From contig NZ_BOOC01000003.1 of the NCBI RefSeq assembly GCF_016863035.1, forward strand, positions 620,001-684,000: a stretch of DNA of 64,000 nucleotides. The letters are read 5' to 3'. This DNA comes from Microbispora corallina. Lineage in GTDB: Bacteria; Actinomycetota; Actinomycetes; Streptosporangiales; Streptosporangiaceae. The notes beneath the pieces were generated by a model, which ran no database searches, was not told the DNA's origin, and saw nothing but the letters and a program-made list of their open reading frames with translations. Made by a program: the position numbers and the translations under genes. Shown piece by piece: positions 33,286 through 44,080 of this stretch (the stretch's first letter is position 1; every line of letters begins with the position of its first letter).

Positions 33286-34137
33286 TCAGTCGCCCGATTG
33301 TCCGGCGTAGCCGTCGAGGGCCCGGACGATGAGGGCGCGGGCCGCGTCGCGGAAGACCGCCACCTCGCAGTACTCCTCGAACGCCTGGGCGTAGAAGGCG
33401 ACGTCCTCCGCGTCGCGAAGGAGCAGGTCACGGGTCCTGGTCGCGACGCCGACCAGGGAGTCGTTGTAGATCCAGAACGAGTTGAGGGGCGCCGACGGCA
33501 GCGGCGCGGCGAACGGCACGATCCCGAACTCGACGTTCGGCAGCGTGGTCACCGCGATCAGCCGGTCGAGCTGGCCGCGCATCACGTCGGGGGGCGCGAG
33601 CCGGTACCGCAGCACGGCCTCAGGGACGACGAACCGGAACCGGCGGCCCTGGTCGTACAGGATCTCCTGCCGCTGCATCCGCACCCGGATGGCGGCGTCC
33701 ACGTCGTCGGTCGTCTCGTAGAGCCGCCGGACCTTGCTGAAGATGTGCCGGGCGTACTCGGCCGTCTGCAGCAGGCCGATCACGACGCCGGGCTCGAAGA
33801 CCCGGAAGAGGCGGGTCCGCGACTCCAGGTCGCGGATGTCCTCCTGGAGCGCCTCCAGGCCGCTCCTGTGCCGCTGCCGCCAGGAGTCCTGCCGCTCCAG
33901 CAGCCCGGCCGCCTGCCGGATGAGCTCGTCGATCGTGTCCGGGTCCGCCTGGACGGCCTGGCCCCAGACGACCACGTCGTCCTCGGTCGCCGTCTGGCGG
34001 GCGTTCTCGATCCTGGACACCTTCGACGGCTGCCAGCGGAGCCGTTCTGCCAGGTCCTTGCCGGACAGGCGGGCGTTCTCCCGCAACTGGCGCAGCTGGG
34101 CCCCGAGGTCGATCCGCGCCTGCTGGAACCCGCTCAC
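33286..34137 (-). CDS. XRE-family transcriptional regulator with DUF5753-type domain
   Basis: 283 residues from GTG 34137, chosen by GGAGG at 5-base spacing. The N-terminal HTH (LRQLRENARLSGKDLAERLRWQPSKVSRIE) occupies residues 12-60. The C-terminal DUF5753 domain has FRVFEPGVVIGLLQTAEYAR and VPEAVLRYRLAPPDVMRGQLDRL. This family is greatly expanded in filamentous actinomycetes and normally pairs with a small acidic protein (often DUF397). Here the partner appears to be the 75-residue gene 67 bp upstream. It is likely to repress its own operon through the palindromes at 34458-34488. Confidence 0.92.
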   Translation of the reverse strand: MSGFQQARIDLGAQLRQLRENARLSGKDLAERLRWQPSKVSRIENARQTATEDDVVVWGQAVQADPDTIDELIRQAAGLLERQDSWRQRHRSGLEALQEDIRDLESRTRLFRVFEPGVVIGLLQTAEYARHIFSKVRRLYETTDDVDAAIRVRMQRQEILYDQGRRFRFVVPEAVLRYRLAPPDVMRGQLDRLIAVTTLPNVEFGIVPFAAPLPSAPLNSFWIYNDSLVGVATRTRDLLLRDAEDVAFYAQAFEEYCEVAVFRDAARALIVRALDGYAGQSGD

Positions 34138-34204
34138 TCCCACCTCCGGCCGTGGTGCGGACCAAGGTAGACCCGGGCGGTCCGCCCGAGCCATAGGGAA
34201 GTCC

Positions 34205-34432
34205 CTAATCGTGATCTATCAACTGATCTGTCAGGACACGGCGGGCGATCTCGGTCAGGAGCTCGCGCGGCACCTCGACGGCCGTCTCGCCGTCCAGCAC
34301 GTGCAGCAGGTCGCCGCGGGCCTCGGCGTCGGCCAGTTCCAGGCCCTGGACGACGATGGTGCCGCGGTCGGTGGCGTAGAGGGAGGGGCAGGCCCCCGCC
34401 TCCGATGTGGAGCCGAGAAACCGCAGTCGCAT
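34205..34432 (-). CDS. Small acidic partner of the XRE regulator (75 residues)
   Basis: The ATG at 34432 follows GGGGGAG. The product begins MRLRFLGSTSEAGACPSLYA and includes GTIVVQGLELADAEARG and TAVEVPRELLTEIARRVL. This matches a small, uncharacterised family that sits beside XRE/DUF5753 regulators and is different from DUF397. It is cytoplasmic and acidic. It is first in a two-gene operon with the XRE gene, in the order typical of such pairs, and may modulate that regulator. Its promoter lies in the 67 bp beyond the atuA stop. Confidence 0.72.
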   Translation of the reverse strand: MRLRFLGSTSEAGACPSLYATDRGTIVVQGLELADAEARGDLLHVLDGETAVEVPRELLTEIARRVLTDQLIDHD

Positions 34433-34457
34433 GGCTCTTTCTCCCCCTTGGACGACT

Positions 34458-34488
34458 ATTGCGCGCTCAATGAGCAATTGCGCGCAAT
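34458..34488. promoter_or_regulatory. Palindromic operator pair upstream of the XRE pair
   Basis: ATTGCGCGCAAT (34477-34488) is a perfect 12-bp palindrome. ATTG-CGCGCT-CAAT (34458-34471) is a related one, and GCTCAATGAGC lies across their junction. TAAGAT on the minus strand (34487-34492) is a -10 candidate whose start point would fall inside the palindromes. Suited to autorepression. Confidence 0.55.
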
Positions 34489-34499
34489 CTTAGGGGTCG

Positions 34500-36230
34500 T
34501 CAGTCCGGCAGGGGCACCGGGACCGCCCGCAGCCGTTCCCCGAGGGCCTTCGCCTGGGCGTCCAGGAGCGGGCTGGCGGCCACCCCCAGGCCCAGCAGTC
34601 CCCGTACGACGAAGTTGAGGGCCCGGAGGCCCGGCAGGTCGTACCGCTCGATGGGCAGGTCGCCCGTCTCCGGCAGCAGCGCGCGCAGCCGGTCGGCCGT
34701 GAGGAAGGCGGCCAGCCAGGCGTACCGCTCGTCGGTGCCCACCCACACGCCGAGGTTGGCGTCGCCGCCCTTGTCGCCCGACCGGGCGCCGGCGATCTCG
34801 CCCAGCGGACGGAGCGCCCCCGGCTGAGCTCCGGGCTCGGCGGCCGCGAGGGCCGGCGGCACGGCCGGCTCGGTGATCCCGCTGGCGGTGCCGGCGGGCG
34901 GGGTGTGGGGCACCTCGATCCGCAGGTCCCCGAGCGTGACGACGGGCAGCACGTCCGCCGCGTCCACGAGCGAGGGCCGGTAGACCCCGTACGGCGAGGC
35001 GTCGCCGGGCGGCGTGAGGGCGTGGAAGCCGGGGTAGCCGGCGAGCCCGGTCTCGACCACGGCCGAGGAGAACGCGCGGCCCGCCTTCCGCGGGTCGGGG
35101 TCCATCACGGTGATCCGCAGCAGCGCCGTGCCCGCCGCGGCGTCGCCCGGAGCGGTTCCGGCGGTCAGCGGGGTGAGTTCGACGTGGACCTGTTCGAACG
35201 ACTCCTTCGGCACGCGGGCCCAGATCGCCTCCTCGGCCAGCCGGGCCTTCGCCTCGATGTCCAGGCCGGTGAGGACCAGCGTCATCGTGTTGCGGTGGCC
35301 GCCCAGGTGGTTGACGGCGACCTTCAGCGTCGCCGGCGGCGGCTCCCCGCGCACCCCGGAGATCCGTACGCGGTCTGGGCCCTCCTGCTCCAGCCGGATC
35401 GTGTCGAACCGGGCCACGACGTCCGGCCCGAGATAGCGGGGCGACCCGATCTCGTAGAGGAGCTGGGCCGTGACCGTGCCGACCGAGACCAGGCCGCCGG
35501 TGCCGGGATGCTTGGTGATCACGCTCGACCCGTCCGCGTGCAGCTCCGCGATGGGGAAGCCGCAGTGGGCGAGGTCGGGGACGTCCCGGAAGAACGCGTA
35601 GTTGCCGCCGGTCGCCTGGCAGCCGCACTCGATGACGTGCCCGGCGACGACCGACCCGGCGAGGGCGTCCAGGTCCTCGGGCCGCCACCCGAACCGCCAC
35701 ATGCCCGGCCCGGTGACGAGCGCGGCGTCGGTGACCCGCCCGGTGACCACGACGTCGGCGCCGTGTTCGAGGGCCACGGCGATCGGCCGTCCGCCGAGGT
35801 AGGCGTTGGCGGTGAGCGGACCGGCCGGGAGGGGCTCGCCGGTGTCCATGTGCCGCCCGGCGAACGGCATCAGGTCGTCGCCGGTGACGCAGGCGACGGA
35901 CGCCCGCAGGCCCAGCCGGTCGGCCAGGTCCTCGACGGCCCGCGCGCAGCCCGCCGGGTCGAGCCCGCCGGCGTTCGCGACGACCTTGACGCCCCGGTCG
36001 AGGCAGGTGCCCAGCACCTGCTCCATCTGCGTCAGGAACGTCCGGGCGTACCCCGGCCGGCCCTTGAGCCGGTTCCCCGCGAGGATCATCATGGTCAGCT
36101 CGGCCAGCCAGTCGCCGGTCAGCACGTCGATCGGGCCGCCCTCGACCATCTCACGCGCGGCCGACAGGCGGTCGCCGTAGAAGCCGCTGCAGTTGGCCAC
36201 CCGGAGCGGGCCGCCGGGGGAGCCGCTCAC
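34500..36230 (-). CDS. atuA: AtuA-like acyclic terpene utilisation protein (DUF1446)
   Basis: 576 residues from GTG 36230, which overlaps the stop of the enoyl-CoA hydratase gene (GTGA). It opens VANCSGFYGDRLSAAREM and holds the family segments GPIDVLTGDWLAELTM, VVANAGGLDPAGCA, VVTGRVTDAALV and IECGCQATGGNYAFF. The C-terminal AtuA-like domain with GEIAGARSGDKGGDANLGVWV ends it. AtuA is needed for citronellol and geraniol use in Pseudomonas, but its reaction is not known. Last gene of a four-gene operon transcribed leftward. Confidence 0.86.
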   Translation of the reverse strand: MSGSPGGPLRVANCSGFYGDRLSAAREMVEGGPIDVLTGDWLAELTMMILAGNRLKGRPGYARTFLTQMEQVLGTCLDRGVKVVANAGGLDPAGCARAVEDLADRLGLRASVACVTGDDLMPFAGRHMDTGEPLPAGPLTANAYLGGRPIAVALEHGADVVVTGRVTDAALVTGPGMWRFGWRPEDLDALAGSVVAGHVIECGCQATGGNYAFFRDVPDLAHCGFPIAELHADGSSVITKHPGTGGLVSVGTVTAQLLYEIGSPRYLGPDVVARFDTIRLEQEGPDRVRISGVRGEPPPATLKVAVNHLGGHRNTMTLVLTGLDIEAKARLAEEAIWARVPKESFEQVHVELTPLTAGTAPGDAAAGTALLRITVMDPDPRKAGRAFSSAVVETGLAGYPGFHALTPPGDASPYGVYRPSLVDAADVLPVVTLGDLRIEVPHTPPAGTASGITEPAVPPALAAAEPGAQPGALRPLGEIAGARSGDKGGDANLGVWVGTDERYAWLAAFLTADRLRALLPETGDLPIERYDLPGLRALNFVVRGLLGLGVAASPLLDAQAKALGERLRAVPVPLPD

Positions 36231-37104
36231 CGCGAGCCGGAACCGTCGCCGGGCCCGCCTGAGCCACTGCCTGAGCCAGCGCGTGAGCCGCCGTCCGAGC
36301 CGCCGCCGGAACTCGCGCGGGGGGCTTCGGCGGCGCCGGGGATCCAGGCGGCCGGCCGCTTCTCCATGAACGCCCGGATGCCCTCCTGTCCCTCCGCCGA
36401 GGTGAACCGCTCGGCCGACAGCGCCGCCATCGCCCGGAACCCCTCGTCCACGGGCATGAGCGGCACCTCGCGGACGAGCCTCTTGGTGATCGCCAGTGCC
36501 TCGGGGCCGCCGCGCAGCAGCATGTCCGTGTAGTGGGCCACCGCGGCGTCGAGGTCCTGCTCGGGGACCGCCTTCGTGAGCAGCCCGATCTCCGCGGCGC
36601 GCGTCGCGGTGAAGACCTCGCCGGTGAGGAAGTATTCGGCGGCGGCCCGGGGGTCGAGCCTGCGCAGGCAGGTCACGGCGATCATCGCGGGCGCCACGCC
36701 GAGCCGCACCTCGCTGAACGCGAACGACGCGGTGTCGGGGGCGACGGCGAAGTCGCACGCGGCGACCAGGCCGAGGCCGCCCGCCCGGGCCGTGCCGTTC
36801 AGGCGGCACACGACCGGCTTCGGGCTCTCCCAGATGAGGCTCATGATGTCGGGGAACGACGCGGTGACCGGGGCGGCCCCGGCGCGCTGCTCCTTGAGGT
36901 CGGCGCCCGCGCAGAACACCGGCCCGGCCCCGGTCAGCACGATCACCCGTACGGCCGGCTCGGCGAGCGCCCACGTGAGGGCCTCGTCGAGCTGCCCGAG
37001 CAGCCGGGCCGACAGGGCGTTGCGGTTGCGCGGCGAGTCGAGCGTGACGGTGGCCACGCCGTCCTTCTCGGCGCGCCGGACCAGGACCTCGCCGTCGCCG
37101 GCCA

Positions 37105-37105
<1 letters not shown>
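36227..37105 (-). CDS. Enoyl-CoA hydratase/isomerase family protein
   Basis: 292 residues. The crotonase fold shows in GPVFCAGADLKEQRAG (first oxyanion loop) and RLNGTARAGGLGLVAACDFAVA (second). The two catalytic Glu positions of true hydratases are replaced or unclear (SEVRLGVAPAM), which leaves exact activity open. In atu operons AtuE, a crotonase, hydrates or lyses the carboxylated product, and that role fits here. About 30 Gly/Ser-rich residues are appended at the C-terminus. Its ATG overlaps the biotin carboxylase stop by one base. Confidence 0.85.
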
Positions 37106-39063
<1,958 letters not shown>

Positions 39064-39080
39064 TGTCGCCGTCCCTCTGC

Positions 39081-40676
39081 TCACATCCGGAAGACGCCGT
39101 AGCCGGCGCGGCCGGCGTCGGGCGCGTTGCCGATCGCGGACAGGCACAGCCCGAGGACCGTACGGGTGTCCCTGGGGTCGATCACCCCGTCGTCGTAGAG
39201 CCTGCCGGACAGGAAGAACGCCAGCGACTCGGCCTCGATCTGGGCCTCCACGGCCTGCCGCATGGCCGCGTCGGCCTCCTCGTCGTACTCCTGGCCGCGG
39301 GCCTCGGCGGCGGCGCGGCCGACGATCGACATGACGCCCGCGAGCTGGGCGGGGCCCATGACGGCCGACTTCGCGCTCGGCCAGGTGAACAGGAACCGGG
39401 GGTCGTAGGCCCGGCCGCACATCCCGTAGTTGCCCGCGCCGTAGGAGGCGCCCATGACGATCGTGATGTGCGGGACGGTCGAGTTGGACACCGCGTTGAT
39501 CATCATGGCGCCGTGCTTGATGATGCCGCTCTGCTCGTAGTCCCTGCCGACCATGTAGCCGGTCGTGTTCTGCAGGAAGACCAGCGGGGTGCGGGTCTGG
39601 TCGGCCAGCTGGATGAACTGCGCCGCCTTCTGGGCCTCCTCGCCGAACAGCACCCCGCGGGCGTTGGCGAGGATCCCGATCGGGTGGCCGTGGACCGCCG
39701 CCCAGCCCGTGACCAGGCTCGGCCCGTACAGCGGCTTGACCTCGTCGAAGTCGCTGCCGTCCACCACCCGGGCGATCACCTCGCGCGGGTCGAACGGGAT
39801 CTTCAGGTCCTCGGGCACGATGCCGAGCAGCTCGTCCTCGTCGTACAGCGGCGGGGGCGCGACAGCGGGGGAGGGGACCGGCCGGCGCCGGTTGAGCCGC
39901 CGCACGATCCGCCGGCCGATGCGCAGCGCGTCGTGCTCGTCGGCCGCCAGGTGGTCGGCGAGGCCGGAGGTGCGGGCGTGCATCTCGGCGCCGCCCAGCG
40001 ACTCGTCGTCGGACTCCTCGCCGGTCGCCATCTTCACCAGCGGCGGGCCGCCCAGGAACACCTTGGCGCGTTCCCGCACCATGACCACGTGGTCGCTCAT
40101 GCCGGGCACGTACGCCCCGCCCGCGGTCGAGTTGCCGAAGACCAGCGCGATCGTCGGGACGCCGGCGGCGGACAGCCGGGTCAGGTCCCGGAAGACGCGG
40201 CCGCCCGGGATGAAGATCTCCTTCTGCGACGGCAGGTCGGCGCCGCCCGACTCGACCAGGTTCACGTACGGCAGGCGGTTCTCGAGCGCGATGTCGGCGG
40301 CCCGGAGCGTCTTGCGCAGCGTCCAGGGGTTGGACGCGCCGCCGCGCACGGTCGGGTCGCTGGCCGTGACGACGCACTCGACGCCCTCGATCACGCCGAT
40401 CCCGGTCACCACGCTCGCCCCCACGGGGAACTCGGTGCCCCAGGCCGCCAGCGGGGACAGCTCCAGGAACGGCGAGTCGGGGTCGACGAGCAGCTCGATC
40501 CGCTCGCGCGCGAGCAGCTTGCCCCGCTCCCTGTGCCGGTCGACGTACTTGGGCCCGCCTCCGGCCACGGCCTTGGCGTGCTCGGCCTCCAGCTCGGCGA
40601 TCTTCGTCAGCATGGCGGCGCGCCGGGCGCCGTACTCGCCGCTGGAGGTGTCCAGCCGGCTCACGAGTGCCGTCAT
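39081..40676 (-). CDS. Carboxyltransferase subunit of an atu-type acyl-CoA carboxylase (AtuC-like)
   Basis: 531 residues. It has [58 protein letters not shown] and GASYGAGNYGMCGRAYDPRF. Compared with the leucine-pathway beta subunit (15605) the N-half reads SGGADLP rather than SGGAFLP. In known geranyl-CoA and methylcrotonyl-CoA carboxylases this substrate-binding region distinguishes the two, which agrees with a different acyl-CoA here. First gene of a four-gene operon, and preceded by tandem 16-bp repeats overlapping its promoter. Confidence 0.88.
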   Translation of the reverse strand: MTALVSRLDTSSGEYGARRAAMLTKIAELEAEHAKAVAGGGPKYVDRHRERGKLLARERIELLVDPDSPFLELSPLAAWGTEFPVGASVVTGIGVIEGVECVVTASDPTVRGGASNPWTLRKTLRAADIALENRLPYVNLVESGGADLPSQKEIFIPGGRVFRDLTRLSAAGVPTIALVFGNSTAGGAYVPGMSDHVVMVRERAKVFLGGPPLVKMATGEESDDESLGGAEMHARTSGLADHLAADEHDALRIGRRIVRRLNRRRPVPSPAVAPPPLYDEDELLGIVPEDLKIPFDPREVIARVVDGSDFDEVKPLYGPSLVTGWAAVHGHPIGILANARGVLFGEEAQKAAQFIQLADQTRTPLVFLQNTTGYMVGRDYEQSGIIKHGAMMINAVSNSTVPHITIVMGASYGAGNYGMCGRAYDPRFLFTWPSAKSAVMGPAQLAGVMSIVGRAAAEARGQEYDEEADAAMRQAVEAQIEAESLAFFLSGRLYDDGVIDPRDTRTVLGLCLSAIGNAPDAGRAGYGVFRM

Positions 40677-40724
40677 GCCACCACCGAACCACGTTCAATC
40701 ACGGGAAGATCCTCCGGGTTGGCC

Positions 40725-40772
40725 GCCGTCACGTCAACGCGCCGTCACGTCAACGCGCCGTCACCTCACCGG
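40725..40772 (-). repeat. Tandem 16-bp repeats in the atu-type operon promoter
   Basis: GCCGTCACGTCAACGC occurs twice without a break (40725-40740 and 40741-40756), with a third degenerate copy to 40772. On the minus strand each perfect copy carries TTGACG; the copy nearer the gene gives TTGACG-N17-GAGGAT, a plausible promoter. The repeats may be stacked activator or repressor sites, or a duplicated -35. Confidence 0.6.
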
Positions 40773-40805
40773 GCCGCCGCGGTGCCGTGGCGCCGCCCGC
40801 CCGGG

Positions 40806-42491
40806 TCAGCCGCAGTGGGACCACGCGCTGCTCCAGCTCGTGCTGCCGTACCCGCCGCCCCAGATCACGCATTTGCCGGCGGCGGCCAGGCGCAGCGGGC
40901 CGGCGTACGCCGTGTAGGAGCCCGAGTCGGCGGCCGACGCCCCGCCCTGGACCTTCAGGACCGCGCCCATCCTCACCTTGCCCGGCATCACGTAGCGGGA
41001 CAGGGTGACCACGCAGTTGCGGCCGGTGGAGGAGCTGTAGAGCAGGTACGTCGTGGCCTGCCCGCCGTAGGAGTGCGAGTCGACCACGGCGTAGCCGGTC
41101 CCGCAGACGCCCTTGGCCGTGTAGGGGTTGGGCTTGGGCGCGCTGGTCGGGGCCTTCGTCGGGGTTTTCGTCGGCGTCGCCGTCGGCTTCACGGTGGGCT
41201 GGGCGGTGGGTTCCGCCGTCGGTTTCGGGGTGGCCGTGGGCCCGGCCGCCGAGGGGGCGGGCGTCGATCCGCCGGAGCGGTCAGGGGTGGGCGACGGGTG
41301 CGCCGGGCGCGTCCGGGTGGGGGCGGCCGTCGCGTCCTCCCGGGGCCGCCCGGCCGTCGAGGCCGGCGAGGGCCGCCCGGTCCTGTGCCCCTTCGGGGTG
41401 GCCGGCGGGGACGGCGTGGAGACCTGCGGCTCGGCGCCGGCCGAGGCGGAGGCGGCCCCCGGCAGCGGGCCGAGGGCGTCCTCTGAGGAGATCTGCCGGG
41501 CGGACACCCAGTTCGGCACCAGGAAGGCCGCGGCCGCGAGCGCGGACGCCGCGATCCCGGCGGCCGTCCAGGTCAGCGCGGTCCGCCGGGGCCGCGCCGG
41601 CCTGGCGCGCCGTCCCCGCGGCCGGGACGGAGCAGGAGGCCGGGGAGGCCCGGGAGGCGCGGGGGGAACGGGCTGCGGCACGGGGGCGACCGGCCCGCCG
41701 GTGAGCCGGGCGACCACGTCCTCGGCCGCCGGACGCAGCGCGGGGTTCTTCGACAGGCAGGCGGCGACGATGTCCCGCAGGGGCGGCGCGAGGTCACCGA
41801 GGTCGGGCTCGGCGTGCAGGATGCGGGTGATCACCGAGGGGATCGTGTCGGCCCCGAAGGCGGGGCGTCCGGTGGCGGCGAACACCATGGTGACGCCCCA
41901 GGCGAACATGTCGGCGGCCCCCCGTGCCGCGCCGCCCGACAGCACCTCGGGAGCCAGGTAGGCCGGTGTGCCGATGGACGCGCCGGTCGCCGTCGCCTGC
42001 GGCGAGTCGAGCGCCCTGGCCACCCCGAAGTCGATGACGACAGGGCCCTCCGGCCCCATGAGCACGTTGGCCGGCTTGAAGTCGCGGTGCGTGATCCCGG
42101 CCCGGTGGATGGCGGCCAGCGCCGTCGCCGTGCTGATCGCGAGCCGCTGGAGCGCGGCGCCCCGCCGCGGCCCCTCCCGCTCCACGAGCTGCCGCAGCGA
42201 CGGCCCAGGGACGAACTCGCTCACGATGTACGGCTGGTTGCCCGCGAGGTCGGCGTGCAGGACGGGGGCGGTGCAGAAGGGCGCCACCCGCTGGGCCAGC
42301 GCGACCTCGCGCAGGAACCGCTCCCGCGCCTCGGGGTCGGCGGTCAGCCGCGTGTGCAGCAGCTTCACCGCGACCTGCCCGCCCGCGGGGCCGCGGCCCA
42401 GGAAGACGACGCCCTGGCCGCCCTCGCCGAGGCGGTCGACGAGCGTGTACGGGCCCAGACGCGCCGGATCGCCGTCCTCTAACGCCACCAT
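40806..42491 (-). CDS. Membrane Ser/Thr protein kinase with secreted C-terminal domain
   Basis: 561 residues from ATG 42491. The Hanks-type kinase domain (residues 12-270) has the glycine loop GEGGQGVVF, HRDFKPANV catalytic loop, DFG and APEVLSG. A basic Pro/Arg linker leads to one membrane helix (about residues 310-335). Outside the cell follows a Pro/Thr/Ser stalk of about 130 residues with (K/T)PT repeats, and then a domain of about 105 residues with three Cys that begins KGVCGTGYAVVD and ends WSSAWSHCG. It resembles PknB architecture, without PASTA repeats. The external domain may sense a surface signal. It is read away from glcD with its own promoter. Confidence 0.9.
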   Translation of the reverse strand: MVALEDGDPARLGPYTLVDRLGEGGQGVVFLGRGPAGGQVAVKLLHTRLTADPEARERFLREVALAQRVAPFCTAPVLHADLAGNQPYIVSEFVPGPSLRQLVEREGPRRGAALQRLAISTATALAAIHRAGITHRDFKPANVLMGPEGPVVIDFGVARALDSPQATATGASIGTPAYLAPEVLSGGAARGAADMFAWGVTMVFAATGRPAFGADTIPSVITRILHAEPDLGDLAPPLRDIVAACLSKNPALRPAAEDVVARLTGGPVAPVPQPVPPAPPGPPRPPAPSRPRGRRARPARPRRTALTWTAAGIAASALAAAAFLVPNWVSARQISSEDALGPLPGAASASAGAEPQVSTPSPPATPKGHRTGRPSPASTAGRPREDATAAPTRTRPAHPSPTPDRSGGSTPAPSAAGPTATPKPTAEPTAQPTVKPTATPTKTPTKAPTSAPKPNPYTAKGVCGTGYAVVDSHSYGGQATTYLLYSSSTGRNCVVTLSRYVMPGKVRMGAVLKVQGGASAADSGSYTAYAGPLRLAAAGKCVIWGGGYGSTSWSSAWSHCG

Positions 42492-42553
42492 CGCCCCCGA
42501 AGTGCGCCGAACGTGACACTGAACATGACAATGGAGCCAAACGCTACCAGCGG

Positions 42554-43885
42554 TCAGATGGCCTTTCCGGGGTTGAGAATGCCGAGCGGGTCGAACACCT
42601 GCTTGATGCCCTGGTGCAGCTCGGTCACCAGGGGGCCCGCCTCCAGGCCCAGCCACCGCTTCTTGAGCAGGCCGACGCCGTGCTCGCCGGTGAGGGTCCC
42701 GCCGAGATCGAGGGCGGCGCGGAACACCTCGTCGGCGGCCGCCCACACCTCGGCCGGCGGCTTGGCGAGGCCGCGCTCGAAGATGAAGACCGGGTGCAGG
42801 TTGCCGTCGCCGGCGTGGGCCACGGTGGCGATCGTCACCTCGTGGCGGGCGGCGGCCTCCTCGATCCTGGAGATCATGTCGGGCAGCACGGACCGGGGCA
42901 CGCAGACGTCCTCGACGAGGCACTGCCCGATCCGCTCCTTGGCCTGGTAGGCGAGCCGACGGATGCCGATCAGCTCCGCGGCCTCCTCGGGGGTCGAGGA
43001 CACCGCGACGAACGAGGCCGTCTCCTCGCACAGGGCCGCCATCTCGTCCGGGGGGCCCTCGCACTGGGCGATCAGCATGGCCCGGGTCTGCGGCTCCAGC
43101 CCGATGTTCTTCCAGTCGTCGATGGCCTCCAGCGTGGTGCGGTCCATCAGCTCCAGGAGGGACGGCTGGCAGCCGGCCGCGATGATGGCGGACACGGCGG
43201 CCGCCGCGTCACGCAACGACATGAACTCGGCCGCGACCGTGTGGACCTCGCGCGGCACCCTCCTCAGCCGTAGAGTGGCCGCCGTGATCACGCCAAGCGT
43301 CCCCTCCGAGCCCACGAACAGCCCGGTCAGGTCGTAGCCCGTGACGCCCTTCATCGTCCGCCGGCCCGTGTCGAGGATCCGGCCGTCGGCCAGCACGACC
43401 TCCAGGCCGAGGGCGGAGTCGCGGGTCACGCCGTACTTCACGCACCGCAGGCCGCCCGCGTTCGTCGCCAGGTTCCCGCCGATCGTCGAGATCTCGTACG
43501 ACGAGGGGTCCGGGGCGTACATGAGCCCGTGCTCGCGGGCCGCGCGGTCGAGGTCGGCCGTGATGACGCCGGGCTCGACGACGGCGATCTCGTCCTGCGG
43601 GGACAGCTCGCGGATCGCGGTCATCCGGGCGAGCGACAGCACGACGCTGCCGTCGGTGGCGGTGGCGCCCCCCGCGAGGCCGGTGCCCGCGCCCCGCGGC
43701 ACGACCGGCACCCGGTTCTCGGTCGCCCAGCGCAGCGTGGTGACGACGTCGTCGCGGGTCTGGGCGAGGACGACGCCGAGGGGACGTCCCGGCGGGACGA
43801 ACGTGCGGTCGCGGGCATACGACTCGGTCACGTCCGGGTCGGTCAGGACCCGTCCTTCGGGCAGCGCGGCAATGAGGTCGTGCAC
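42554..43885 (-). CDS. glcD: FAD-binding glycolate/lactate oxidase subunit GlcD-type
   Basis: 443 residues from GTG 43885. The PCMH-type FAD domain holds VVPRGAGTGLAGGATA and PDPSSYEISTIGGNLATNAGG; the C-terminal cap ends with HAGDGNLHP and GTLTGEHGVG, typical of GlcD/D-lactate dehydrogenase. It oxidises a 2-hydroxy acid and passes electrons to the chain. No glcE or glcF gene is adjacent, so it may be a stand-alone D-2-hydroxyacid dehydrogenase. It diverges from the M6 protease with 195 bp between. Confidence 0.88.
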   Translation of the reverse strand: MHDLIAALPEGRVLTDPDVTESYARDRTFVPPGRPLGVVLAQTRDDVVTTLRWATENRVPVVPRGAGTGLAGGATATDGSVVLSLARMTAIRELSPQDEIAVVEPGVITADLDRAAREHGLMYAPDPSSYEISTIGGNLATNAGGLRCVKYGVTRDSALGLEVVLADGRILDTGRRTMKGVTGYDLTGLFVGSEGTLGVITAATLRLRRVPREVHTVAAEFMSLRDAAAAVSAIIAAGCQPSLLELMDRTTLEAIDDWKNIGLEPQTRAMLIAQCEGPPDEMAALCEETASFVAVSSTPEEAAELIGIRRLAYQAKERIGQCLVEDVCVPRSVLPDMISRIEEAAARHEVTIATVAHAGDGNLHPVFIFERGLAKPPAEVWAAADEVFRAALDLGGTLTGEHGVGLLKKRWLGLEAGPLVTELHQGIKQVFDPLGILNPGKAI

Positions 43886-44080
43886 GACTGGACTTTACGG
43901 CACGGACCCCGTCGTGGTGGTAACCGGACTAAACAGATCATTTCGGTGTAATCACGTTTTTACAACCATCGTCAAAGGCGCTTTACCTTCTCTTTACCTT
44001 GTCGCTTAAGGTCCCGCATGCGTGCTCATCCCGGCGCGCCGCGCATGGTGTCCGGGGAACCCGGACGGGAAGGGATCTCG

